Shown here piece by piece: positions 40,069-47,423 of a DNA stretch of 64,000 nt (its first letter is position 1; every line of letters begins with the position of its first letter). The translations under genes were made by a program, and so were the position numbers. The notes beneath the pieces are model-generated. The model made no database searches. It saw only the letters and a list, made by a program, of their open reading frames with translations, and had not been told where the DNA came from. This DNA comes from a virus. The stretch lies in IMG/VR virus record IMGVR_UViG_3300017963_000014, positions 1-64,000 of that record; one strand, 5' to 3'.

Positions 40069-40737
40069 CTACTCCGTCTTGACCCGCGTCGAGAGCCAGC
40101 TCGACGCGGCGTTCCGAAGGGCGGTTACCGCCGGTTTGTAGGCGGTCCAGGCGTTCACGAGGTCCGTGAACCCGACGTTAAGCGGGAGGAGGGGGGGAGC
40201 GCCGCTCGCGGTCACCAGCTTCCCGAGTCCTATGAGGATGTCCGTCGCGAGCGTCTCCTCCGCCGCGAGGTAGGCGTCGAGCGCGGAGTTCAGCGTGTCG
40301 CCCCGGACGACCGGGTGCGTCGCCTCCTCTAAACCGAGCCGGAGGGCGGCGGAGACGAGCGCGGTGAGCGCCTTCGCCCGGTCCTGGAGGAAGACCTCCG
40401 CCCCGAACTTCACCCCGCCGCGGCTCGTCGGGTCGCTCCGGAACTCCGCCGGGATCGGGTCCCGGTCCGTGTAGCGGAAGCCCGTTACCCGGGCGTCGAT
40501 CTCCTCCGTCCCCCGCTCGGGGTCGGCCTCGACCTCGAGGACCGCGAGCGCGTCCTCGTTCGGGGGGTAGTAGAAGCCCTCGCCGCCGCCGGCGAAGGGG
40601 AAGTCGACGGGGAACCAGGCGTCGTCGCCCTCTAGCGGGACTCCCTCTACGAGGGTCCCGGCCTCGACCCGCGCCCGACCCTGCCGCTCCGGGTCCGCGG
40701 CGGAGACGACCCGCGCGAAGTGCTTCTCCGGCCTCAT
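40069..40737 (-). CDS. Baseplate spike protein, gpV/gp5 OB-fold
   Basis: The 222-residue protein starts with an OB-fold: KHFARVVSAADPERQGRARVEA, DDAWFPVDFPFAGGGEGFYYPPNEDALAVLEVE. This matches gpV and gp5 N-terminal domains that attach the spike to the hub. The second half is alpha-helical where a beta-helix needle would be expected, so the tip may be a separate protein or a short trimer of helices. It is coupled by one base to the hub gene. Confidence 0.75.
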   Translation of the reverse strand: MRPEKHFARVVSAADPERQGRARVEAGTLVEGVPLEGDDAWFPVDFPFAGGGEGFYYPPNEDALAVLEVEADPERGTEEIDARVTGFRYTDRDPIPAEFRSDPTSRGGVKFGAEVFLQDRAKALTALVSAALRLGLEEATHPVVRGDTLNSALDAYLAAEETLATDILIGLGKLVTASGAPPLLPLNVGFTDLVNAWTAYKPAVTALRNAASSWLSTRVKTE

Positions 40738-41942
40738 TACTGCTCGGCCTCCTCCCCCCGGACCGCCGAGGTGTTCTCGGGCGAGCCGAGGACGCTCCGA
40801 AGGACCCGCTTCCGCGCGTCGAACCGGACCTCGTAGAGGCTCCGGGCTTGCTGCTTGTGAACGACCCGCCGCAGTACCCAGTCCCCGGAGTACCGGGGTC
40901 CGAGCCCCTCGAAGTCGTGGATCTGCCCCCGCCGGAGGTCGGGCGAGCCGACGATAACGCCGGAGCCCGAGACGAACTCGCGCTCGCGCGCGGAGTACCA
41001 GGCGGCGGCCCAGCGCTTCGCCTCCGCGGTAGAGCGGAAGGCGAGCCCGGCGACCGCCTCCTCCCGCTGCCCGTGCGTCGTGACCGTGACCGCCGGCCCG
41101 TTCGGGATCTTCTCCTGGAGCCTCTCGAGCCCGATCGCCGCGTTGAACCCCGTCCGCTCCGCCTCCTTGCTCCGGACCTTAACCGTGACGCGGTGCAGCT
41201 TCCTCGTCTTCGGGTCGGTCCAGGAGACCTCGAGCTCCGTCGTCTGCGACGATATCGAGGTCCGCGGCGAGAACTCGAGGAGCGTCGCGTCCGCCTCGCC
41301 GGTCCCGTAGACGAAGCGGCGCCGCTCCTCCTGCCCCTGCGCATCCGGCGGTCCGAAGTAGCCGATCCAGGCCCGCTGCTCCGTGTCCCAGTAGACCTGG
41401 ACGACGAAGTCGTGCAGCTTCGCGAGCCGACGGAGAAACTCCCAGCGGTTCGTCCCCTTCTTCCGCGTCCGCGTCTGGAGCCGCTTCGTCCGGTAGACGA
41501 ACGGGACGACCCCGGCGGAGCGGAAGACGGCGGAGGCGATATCCGAGTCCGTCTGCCTCGAGTAGCTCTTCCCGCGGTCGCGGCCGGGGACGGTCATCAG
41601 GTCGAAGGAGGCGTCGACCGCGACGACGCGGAGGTTCGGGATACCGCCCCGGGGGAAGCTCGGCTCGGGGGCGACGATGAAGCCACGGTTCATAAAGCGG
41701 AGCGGCTTCCCGGCGTAGCCCATCCAGAGGTCGAGTTCGTTACCCTCCGCGAATACCCTCTCGTCGAGGAAGCGGAAGTCGACGTTGTTTACGTCGATCG
41801 AGATCTTACTCGCCACGTTCTCCCCCTCCTCGTACTCGACGCGCGAGACGAAGGAGGTTACGTCCTCGCCGAGACCCTTCCCCTCGACCGAGAGGAGGAA
41901 GCGGGGGGCGAGTAGGTCGGTGTTCGGGGCGAAGGACGGCAT
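40737..41942 (-). CDS. Baseplate hub protein, gpD/gp27-like
   Basis: The 401-residue protein has the late-control gpD/hub pattern: PRFLLSVEGKGLGEDVTSFVSRVEYEEG, DLWMGYAGKPLRFMNRGFI, LRVVAVDASFDLMTVPGRDR, SDIASAVFRSAG, and GTNRWEFLRRLAKLHDFVVQVYWD. It forms the ring between tube and spike. The LysM gene is just upstream and the spike gene just downstream, as in PBSX- and Mu-type tails. Confidence 0.8.
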   Translation of the reverse strand: MPSFAPNTDLLAPRFLLSVEGKGLGEDVTSFVSRVEYEEGENVASKISIDVNNVDFRFLDERVFAEGNELDLWMGYAGKPLRFMNRGFIVAPEPSFPRGGIPNLRVVAVDASFDLMTVPGRDRGKSYSRQTDSDIASAVFRSAGVVPFVYRTKRLQTRTRKKGTNRWEFLRRLAKLHDFVVQVYWDTEQRAWIGYFGPPDAQGQEERRRFVYGTGEADATLLEFSPRTSISSQTTELEVSWTDPKTRKLHRVTVKVRSKEAERTGFNAAIGLERLQEKIPNGPAVTVTTHGQREEAVAGLAFRSTAEAKRWAAAWYSAREREFVSGSGVIVGSPDLRRGQIHDFEGLGPRYSGDWVLRRVVHKQQARSLYEVRFDARKRVLRSVLGSPENTSAVRGEEAEQ

Positions 41943-41948
41943 CTCGCG

Positions 41949-42776
41949 CTAGAACTCCTCCGGCGAGCCGTCGGCGTAGATAGCGAGGTACCGGTCGCGG
42001 TTCCGGAGCTCGAGGAGCCGCCGGAGGTTCTCCTCCGCCGCCTCGTAACCCGGTCCCGTCCGGAAGCCGTGAAACGCCGGCCGTAGCCGGAGCGTCCGGA
42101 GGTAGTCCTCCGGGAAGACGTGGACCCCGTCGTTCGGCCGGAGGTCCGCGAGCGGCATGCCCGGGACGCGCGGGTTTAGCTGCCGGAGTAGGACCCCGAG
42201 GAGCGCGTCCCCGTACTCGTCGCGCGCGATCGTCTCGTAGGTGTCCCCGGCCCGCGCCCGTCTGACCCGCGTGAACTGCTGCGGTACCGAGGGATCGGTC
42301 ACGACCCAGTCGACCTCCTCGTACCGGAGGAGAGTGATCGTTAGCGAGACCCCCCGGAGCGTCCCGTCCTCGCGGACCTCGTCGTAGGTTACGCCGCCGA
42401 TCGATCGGACGAGGCAGTCGAAGCGGAGCGTCGCGAGCGAGCCGAGCCCGAAGTTACAGACCGGCGGTCGCCCGAGGTCGGAGTTCCGACGAACGAGCGT
42501 CTCGAGTCGGACGAGCCGGTCCTCGACCGTGAAGTCCTCGCTGTCCGCGGCCCAGAGCTTCGCGCGGAAGGAGACCTCCTCGACCTCGCCCGATATCCAC
42601 TGGAGGATCGGCCGATCGAGACCGACGCTCTCGCCGACCGCGATCGAGCCCGCGACCGTCTTCGATAGGTCCTGCGGCGTGAACTGCCCGACTATATCGT
42701 CCCCGCGGTCGAGGTCGGTCAGGACCCAGAGCTTCGGATCCAGGCCTAGTCCTCCGATACCGGCGTTCGAGGCCAT
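41949..42776 (-). CDS. Tail protein with LysM-like domain
   Basis: The 275-residue protein has a beta-rich first half (ILQWISGEVEEVSFRAKLW, NFGLGSLATLRFDCLVRSIG) and a LysM-like segment ARAGDTYETIARDEYGDALLGVLLRQLNPRV plus DGVHVFPEDY. PBSX XkdP-type proteins have this design and lie between tape measure and hub. It probably joins the tube tip to the hub. Confidence 0.7.
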   Translation of the reverse strand: MASNAGIGGLGLDPKLWVLTDLDRGDDIVGQFTPQDLSKTVAGSIAVGESVGLDRPILQWISGEVEEVSFRAKLWAADSEDFTVEDRLVRLETLVRRNSDLGRPPVCNFGLGSLATLRFDCLVRSIGGVTYDEVREDGTLRGVSLTITLLRYEEVDWVVTDPSVPQQFTRVRRARAGDTYETIARDEYGDALLGVLLRQLNPRVPGMPLADLRPNDGVHVFPEDYLRTLRLRPAFHGFRTGPGYEAAEENLRRLLELRNRDRYLAIYADGSPEEF

Positions 42777-42781
42777 TTACC

Positions 42782-45283
42782 CTAACCTCCCGCCCCGACC
42801 GGGGAGAGGTTCCCCGAGAGTAGGAGCGAGCGGTCGCCCGGTCGGAGTCGACCGCCGCGCTCGAGCTCGTCGAGCTGCACCTCCGCTACCGCCCGCGCGA
42901 GCTCGCGCCCGTCGACGGTTAGCGGGACCTCGATCCGGTAGGTTCCCCCGCCCCCGCCCGCGGACGCCGGGGAAGGCGATACCCGCCCGGGGTCCCCGGT
43001 ACCGAGCGCTCCCGCGGTAGCCGCCCCGAGGAGTCCCCCGGGGGTTCGCGAGGTTACCGCCGCCGCGAGCTCCGCGCGGTCGAGTAGGACGTCGCCGGGG
43101 GAGGCGTTAACGTACCCGCCGGAGCGGACGAGCGCATCGCCCGCCGGAGCCGGGGTCGGGGTCGTCTTAGCCGGGCGCGTCGCGGGGAACCGCGCGAGCT
43201 GCGTCGAGATCGACGCTAGCGCCCCCGCGATCTGCTCCTGCGTGAAGTTGTTCCTCCGGAGCGTCTCCGCGATCTTCGCCTCCGCGAAACCGCGCGTAAC
43301 CGCCCGGCGCTCTCCCCCGGCCTCCGTAACGAACCCGCTCTTGATCCCCGCGAGGTTCGCCGAGATCTGCCGCGCGGTCGTCTTCGCGACGTCCTCCGGA
43401 CTCGCCGCCGCCTGCCGGAACCCCTTCCCCCCGAGCGCCTGCGAGAAGAACCGCCCGAGGTCCCCGGAGCGTATCTCGTTGTAGAGATCGATTATCGCGC
43501 GCCAGCCCGCGACGACGCGCTCGATCACCTTCAGGATCGCGGCGAAGGCGGCCCCGACGACGGTTCCGAAGGTCTTCCAGCCCTCGGTCGAGCCCTGCAC
43601 CCCCAGGATCGAGGCGAGGAGTCGACCGAACGCGCGCCCGAGCCCCTTGATCTGATTCCAGAGTTCGCCGAGGACGCCCGATCCGGAGATCGCGTTCGTG
43701 AATCCTTGCCAGAGCGCGCGAGCGTTGTCCAACCCCATCGATAGCGCCAGGAGAGCGCCGACGATCCCGACCGGACCGAGGATACCGAGGAGCGGCCCCA
43801 GGATCTTCACGACCCCGAGGGCGATACTCCCGAAGCCCCCGAGAAGCTTAGTTACCCCGAAGAGCGCGATCGAGACCGGTCCGATCGCCGCGAGTAGTAG
43901 GGCGAACTTCGTAACTACCGCCGCGATTCCCCGAGCTCCGGAGTCGCCGGTGAAGCCGAACCACTTCGCTACGCTCTTCAGCGAAGCGATCACGCTCGAG
44001 ATCGCGGACTTCGCCGCCTCGAAACCCTCCTTGATCCCCTTCGCGATCTCGAGGTAGACGGGCGGCATCTTCTCGAGGATCGCGAGCGTCTTCGGGTCCG
44101 TTATCTGCTCGCCCTGCACGACCCGGAGCGCTACCGAGAGGTTCGAGAGCATCAGCGTGATCCTCGCGATCCCGCTGGAAAACCCGCTCCCTACGAACGT
44201 GAAGAGCGCGTTATTCGTCGCCTCGAGCGCGGAGCGGAAGAGGACGATCTTCTGCGAGAGGGGGAGCATCATAATCTCGACCATCGTCTTCGCGGTCGCG
44301 CCCGTCTCCTTCCGGAGCTCCGCTAGCGTCTTGTTGAACTTAGCTAGGTTCGCCTTATCGAGCGCGCTCCCGATCGCGAGCCCGCGTACCCCGAAGATCT
44401 TCGCCGCGATCGCGGCCCGCTTCGACCGCTTCTCGAACTTCCCGAGCTTGTTGGTAATCGCCGTAAAGAGCCCGACGACGTCCCCTTGGTCGATAAGCTC
44501 CGAGACGACGTCCATCGAGATCCCGAGCTGCGCGATCCCGCTCTTCGCCTCCTTCGTCGGCTTGATCAGCCTCGTTATCGCCGTCCGGAAGGCGGTCCCG
44601 GAGAGGGTAGCCTTCAGGCCGATATCTGCGAGCGAACCTAGGATCGCCGCCGTGTCCGCTAGCGGCGCCCCGACCTGCCGCGCCGAGACGCTCGCGAACT
44701 TTAGCCCCTGCTGGAGCTCGGACATATTCGTGTTCGTCCGCGCCGAGGTCAGCGCGAGGACGCCCGCGACGCTCGCCGCCTCCTTCGCGTCGATCGAGAA
44801 GCCGCGTAGGTTCGAGGCGACCATATCCGCGGCCTCCGCGAGTCCGATCCCCTCGGCCGCCGCCGCGGCTAAGGTACCCTCGACCGCGCCGGCGACCTCG
44901 TCGACCTCGAGGCCGGCGCGCTTAAGGGCGGTCATCGCGTCGACTGCCTCGGAGGCGGAGAACTTCGTCGTCGCGCCCATCGTCTTCGCGAGGGACTCGA
45001 GGCCCTTCGTCATATCCCCGGTCGTGTCGAGCGAGACCGCGCGGAGCTTGCTCATCGCGGTCTCGAACTTCATCCCGTCGCGGAGCATCAGACCGAAGGC
45101 GGCGGTAACGGGGGCGGAGGCGAGCGCGATCGAGCCGAGCCCGCGCCCGACGAACGCGGCGCCCCTCCCGATCCCCGCGAACTGCGTCTTTAGCGCGGAG
45201 GCGGCTCGACCGAGGCGCCCCATCGCGGCGGTCGCCCCCTTGTCGACGAACTCGAGGATCGCGGCGAGACCGAACTTCCTCAT
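42782..45283 (-). CDS. Tail tape measure protein
   Basis: The 833-residue protein has the phage tail tape measure core: MGRLGRAASALKTQF, ETAMSKLRAVSLDTTGDMTK, GATTKFSASEAVDAMTALKRAG, ASVSARQVGAPLADTAAILG and ATLSGTAFRTAITRLIKP (about 20-280). Hydrophobic segments follow (about 480-540, VVTKFALLLAAIGPVSIALFG and LGPLLGILGPVGIVGALLAL). It sets tail length, and may insert in the membrane during DNA entry. The gene is of medium size, suggesting a tail near 100 nm or less. Confidence 0.88.
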   Translation of the reverse strand: MRKFGLAAILEFVDKGATAAMGRLGRAASALKTQFAGIGRGAAFVGRGLGSIALASAPVTAAFGLMLRDGMKFETAMSKLRAVSLDTTGDMTKGLESLAKTMGATTKFSASEAVDAMTALKRAGLEVDEVAGAVEGTLAAAAAEGIGLAEAADMVASNLRGFSIDAKEAASVAGVLALTSARTNTNMSELQQGLKFASVSARQVGAPLADTAAILGSLADIGLKATLSGTAFRTAITRLIKPTKEAKSGIAQLGISMDVVSELIDQGDVVGLFTAITNKLGKFEKRSKRAAIAAKIFGVRGLAIGSALDKANLAKFNKTLAELRKETGATAKTMVEIMMLPLSQKIVLFRSALEATNNALFTFVGSGFSSGIARITLMLSNLSVALRVVQGEQITDPKTLAILEKMPPVYLEIAKGIKEGFEAAKSAISSVIASLKSVAKWFGFTGDSGARGIAAVVTKFALLLAAIGPVSIALFGVTKLLGGFGSIALGVVKILGPLLGILGPVGIVGALLALSMGLDNARALWQGFTNAISGSGVLGELWNQIKGLGRAFGRLLASILGVQGSTEGWKTFGTVVGAAFAAILKVIERVVAGWRAIIDLYNEIRSGDLGRFFSQALGGKGFRQAAASPEDVAKTTARQISANLAGIKSGFVTEAGGERRAVTRGFAEAKIAETLRRNNFTQEQIAGALASISTQLARFPATRPAKTTPTPAPAGDALVRSGGYVNASPGDVLLDRAELAAAVTSRTPGGLLGAATAGALGTGDPGRVSPSPASAGGGGGTYRIEVPLTVDGRELARAVAEVQLDELERGGRLRPGDRSLLLSGNLSPVGAGG

Positions 45284-45496
45284 CTACCGACTCCTCGCGC
45301 GCCCCCCGCGGGGCGGTCTCCTCCGCCGCCTCTCCGCCGCTTCCCGCGAGCGCTTCAGACGCGCGAGCGTCCAGCGGCGTTTCTCCGGGCTCATCGCCCG
45401 GACGTCCTCGCTCCGGATAGCACCCCCGGAGCCTACGAGAATCGCGAACTCCTCCTCCCAGAGCTGCTCCCGCGGCGTTACCGGGAGGAACTCGCG
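45284..45496 (-). CDS. Tail-assembly chaperone, -1 frameshift extension
   Basis: This 70-residue extension has no start of its own. It begins after the slippery site and ends one base before the tape measure ATG. It reads REFLPVTPREQLWEEEF, then a basic helical end (RRWTLARLKRSREAAERRRRR). A -1 shift would give a fusion of about 364 residues, matching the G and GT type pair that surrounds the tape measure during tail assembly. The frame is conserved in length and composition, which supports real coding. Confidence 0.75.
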   Translation of the reverse strand, partial: REFLPVTPREQLWEEEFAILVGSGGAIRSEDVRAMSPEKRRWTLARLKRSREAAERRRRRPPRGGRARSR

Positions 45497-46377
45497 AAAA
45501 AAACGTCGTACGTCCAGGGGATCGCCGCGGTGAAGGTATCCCCGCACTTCGGGCAGCGGTCGGAGACCTGCATCACCGGCCCGCCGCCGAGCGCGTCGAT
45601 CTCGGAGACGACGCGGTTGATCTCCCGGGTCCTCATCGTCCGGAGGTGCTCCGCCGTGAGGAACGTCGGCCCCGCGGGCGCGCCCTCGATCCCGACGACC
45701 CCGCTCGAGATCATCGCGAGCTTCAGCTTCGCGGCGTTCGAGAACATCCCGGGGTTGTCCTCGATCATCGCCCAGCGGACGGGCGCGATCTTCAGTACCT
45801 TCAGTCGCTTGCCCGCGAACTCTACCCCGTGCTCGAGCTCTACCCGCCCCTCCGGAACCTCGTCGAAGGTCTTGACCTCGATCGTCCGGAGGTCGGCCGA
45901 GAACTTCGGGATCTCGTACCCGCAGCGGTCGCACTCGACGTCCTTGAGCTTTAACTCCACGCCCTCGGCCGCGATCCGGACCCAGACGTAGGCGTAGAGG
46001 GCGTCGGCGAAGAAGAGGCGGCGAACGAGGAGCCGCCGCTGACTCCGCTTCAGCTCCCGGACGTCGATCGTCCCGACGCGGGTTAGGCCGGCGGCGATCA
46101 CCTCGGACATATAGGTCGCGAGGTTTATCTTCCGATCCTTCTCCGAGATCTCGCCGAGCGACTCCTCGACCGCGTAGTTCCAGTCGACGACCTCGAAGTC
46201 CGCGTGCTTCGTCCCGTCCGCGTCTACGAACCCCGTCGGGAACCGCTTCCCGAGCTCGTCGAGCGTCGGGAGCTTCGCCCCCGAGCTAGACGGGTCGCCG
46301 TCGAGCCGCGCGAGCTCCGGCGGAACCGGTCCCAGCGGTCCCGGGTCCGTCCTCTCCTCCGTCGATTCGTTCTGCAT
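45478..46377 (-). CDS. Tail-assembly chaperone, short form, with zinc ribbon
   Basis: The 299-residue protein sits directly before the tape measure gene and ends in WTYDVFFASSSR after a slippery run. It has two CxxC pairs, CDRCG (near 167) and CPKCG (near 278), which may bind zinc in one ribbon. Between them is a region of helices (AIMISS-type KLKLAMISSGVVG). Typical short-form chaperones are 100-160 residues, so this one is long and carries extra parts. The ATG follows GGAGGG with a hairpin upstream. Confidence 0.7.
   Translation of the reverse strand: MQNESTEERTDPGPLGPVPPELARLDGDPSSSGAKLPTLDELGKRFPTGFVDADGTKHADFEVVDWNYAVEESLGEISEKDRKINLATYMSEVIAAGLTRVGTIDVRELKRSQRRLLVRRLFFADALYAYVWVRIAAEGVELKLKDVECDRCGYEIPKFSADLRTIEVKTFDEVPEGRVELEHGVEFAGKRLKVLKIAPVRWAMIEDNPGMFSNAAKLKLAMISSGVVGIEGAPAGPTFLTAEHLRTMRTREINRVVSEIDALGGGPVMQVSDRCPKCGDTFTAAIPWTYDVFFASSSR
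45496..45502 (-). promoter_or_regulatory. Programmed -1 frameshift site
   Basis: On the minus strand the bases are TTTTTTC within GAC GTT TTT TTC GCG. This is the X XXY YYZ heptamer U UUU UUC in the right frame, seven codons from the zero-frame stop. Slippage leads into the extension that ends at 45284. Confidence 0.8.
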
Positions 46378-46394
46378 CTCGTTCCCTCCAGTCG

Positions 46395-46411
46395 GGACCC
46401 TCCGCGGGTCC
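46395..46411 (-). promoter_or_regulatory. Hairpin in the chaperone leader
   Basis: GGACCC and GGGTCC pair around a five-base loop, ending seven bases before the GGAGGG ribosome binding site of the chaperone. The whole 46378-46523 gap has no reading frame. Confidence 0.5.
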
Positions 46412-46523
46412 GTTGCGAGGTCTAAAGGTCCGCTCCCCCCGCGGTCGCCCCGGTCGCCGGCGCCGTCCCCCGGGAGGGAGACGACTTACCCGGTCCGTGG
46501 GCGCCCCGCGCGCCAACGAGCGA

Positions 46524-46961
46524 CTAGATCGGGAGGATCCGGTCGCCCTTGAACGTCCAGGTCGTCACGTCGAGATCGCCCTCGTTCTCCATCTCGAGGT
46601 CCGCGGTTTCTCTCATCGACGGGAACGTCCCGAGGAGGTTGTAGCTCTTGACCTGGAGGTTCGAGACGGAGCGCTTCAGGAGCGTCGCCGCCCGCTTGTA
46701 CCCCGGCGTCCCGAGCTGCGCCGCGAGGAACCAGGCCTCGAGGTACGCGTTCTCGACCGCGTGGTGTGTCGGGTGCGTCGCCGTCGTCTCGAAGCTCTTC
46801 GTGTTACCGCCGCTCGCGACCGTCCGGTCCGGGAGGTCGACGGTCTCGAGCTCCTCGGGGATCCCGTCGAAGGTCACGAACGTCAGGATCGGCGGACCGC
46901 CGACGACGATCAGCTCGTAGTTGTTGACCGGAATATGGTCTGGAAGGATCATACCTTTCAT
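46524..46961 (-). CDS. Tail tube protein
   Basis: The 145-residue protein lies between the sheath region and the chaperone, where the tube gene belongs. It has VNNYELIVVGGPPILTFVTFDGIPEELETVDLPDRTVASGG and a C-terminal strand NEGDLDVTTWTFKGDRILPI, the beta-sandwich pattern of T4 gp19-like tubes (about 150-170 residues). It would stack in rings to form the inner tail channel. Confidence 0.75.
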   Translation of the reverse strand: MKGMILPDHIPVNNYELIVVGGPPILTFVTFDGIPEELETVDLPDRTVASGGNTKSFETTATHPTHHAVENAYLEAWFLAAQLGTPGYKRAATLLKRSVSNLQVKSYNLLGTFPSMRETADLEMENEGDLDVTTWTFKGDRILPI

Positions 46962-46984
46962 TTCGCGACCCTCTCTCCTTCTCG

Positions 46985-47000
46985 CCCCCTATCCCGGGGG
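46985..47000 (-). promoter_or_regulatory. Hairpin in the tail tube leader
   Basis: CCCCC and GGGGG pair around a short loop; GAGAAGGAGAG follows on the minus strand and leads to the tube ATG. It may control processing or initiation. Confidence 0.45.
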
Positions 47001-47039
47001 ACGGTTTCTCCGCGCGCGGGTCTCCCTCCGGATCGCCGC

Positions 47040-47351
47040 CTACTGCTCGGCGAAGAACCGGAAGACGCCGTCGGCGGCGTTAACGTCGTCGGCGCCGCCG
47101 AGCGAGAAGCCGGTCGGGAGCAGCGTCGGTCCGCCGGTCGTCTCGAGCGTCCGGGTACCGTCGGCGGCGGTCTTGAAGTAGCTCCCGTCCGCCATACCCT
47201 CGAGGTGCTCGACCTTCACGAGCGCGGTCTCGGTCCGCTCGATCGTCAGTCGCCGGGGCTTGAACCCGACCTTGTCCTCGGCGATCACCAGGGGCGCGAC
47301 GCCCGTTCCGACGTAGCTCCCGCTCACGTTCCGTGCGATTCCGCTAGCCAT
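47040..47351 (-). CDS. Small virion protein between sheath and tube
   Basis: The 103-residue protein is beta-rich: GSYVGTGVAPLVIAEDKVGF, PRRLTIERTETALVKVEHLEG, TRTLETTGGPTLLPTGFSLG. I do not recognise a family. Its size, low charge and place suggest a small structural protein, for instance a decoration or capsid-stabilising protein moved to the tail module. Confidence 0.55.
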   Translation of the reverse strand: MASGIARNVSGSYVGTGVAPLVIAEDKVGFKPRRLTIERTETALVKVEHLEGMADGSYFKTAADGTRTLETTGGPTLLPTGFSLGGADDVNAADGVFRFFAEQ

Positions 47352-47371
47352 CGTAACTCTCTCTCCTTTCG

Positions 47372-47389
47372 CTCCCCCGCGCGGGGGAG
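47372..47389 (-). promoter_or_regulatory. 18-bp perfect palindrome between sheath and small virion gene
   Basis: CTCCCCCGCGCGGGGGAG is self-complementary and forms a strong GC hairpin. CGAAAGGAGAG, the ribosome binding site of the 103-residue gene, follows. No T-run is present, so it is not a standard terminator. Confidence 0.55.
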
Positions 47390-47423
47390 GGGTTCCGATT
47401 CGAAGTATACCCGCCAGGGGGCT

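Noticed and set aside
45284-45934. Independent 216-residue gene before the tape measure
   Set aside because: Only the part after the slippery site looks coding. The upstream part is an Arg-rich shadow of the chaperone, so it is treated as a frameshift extension.
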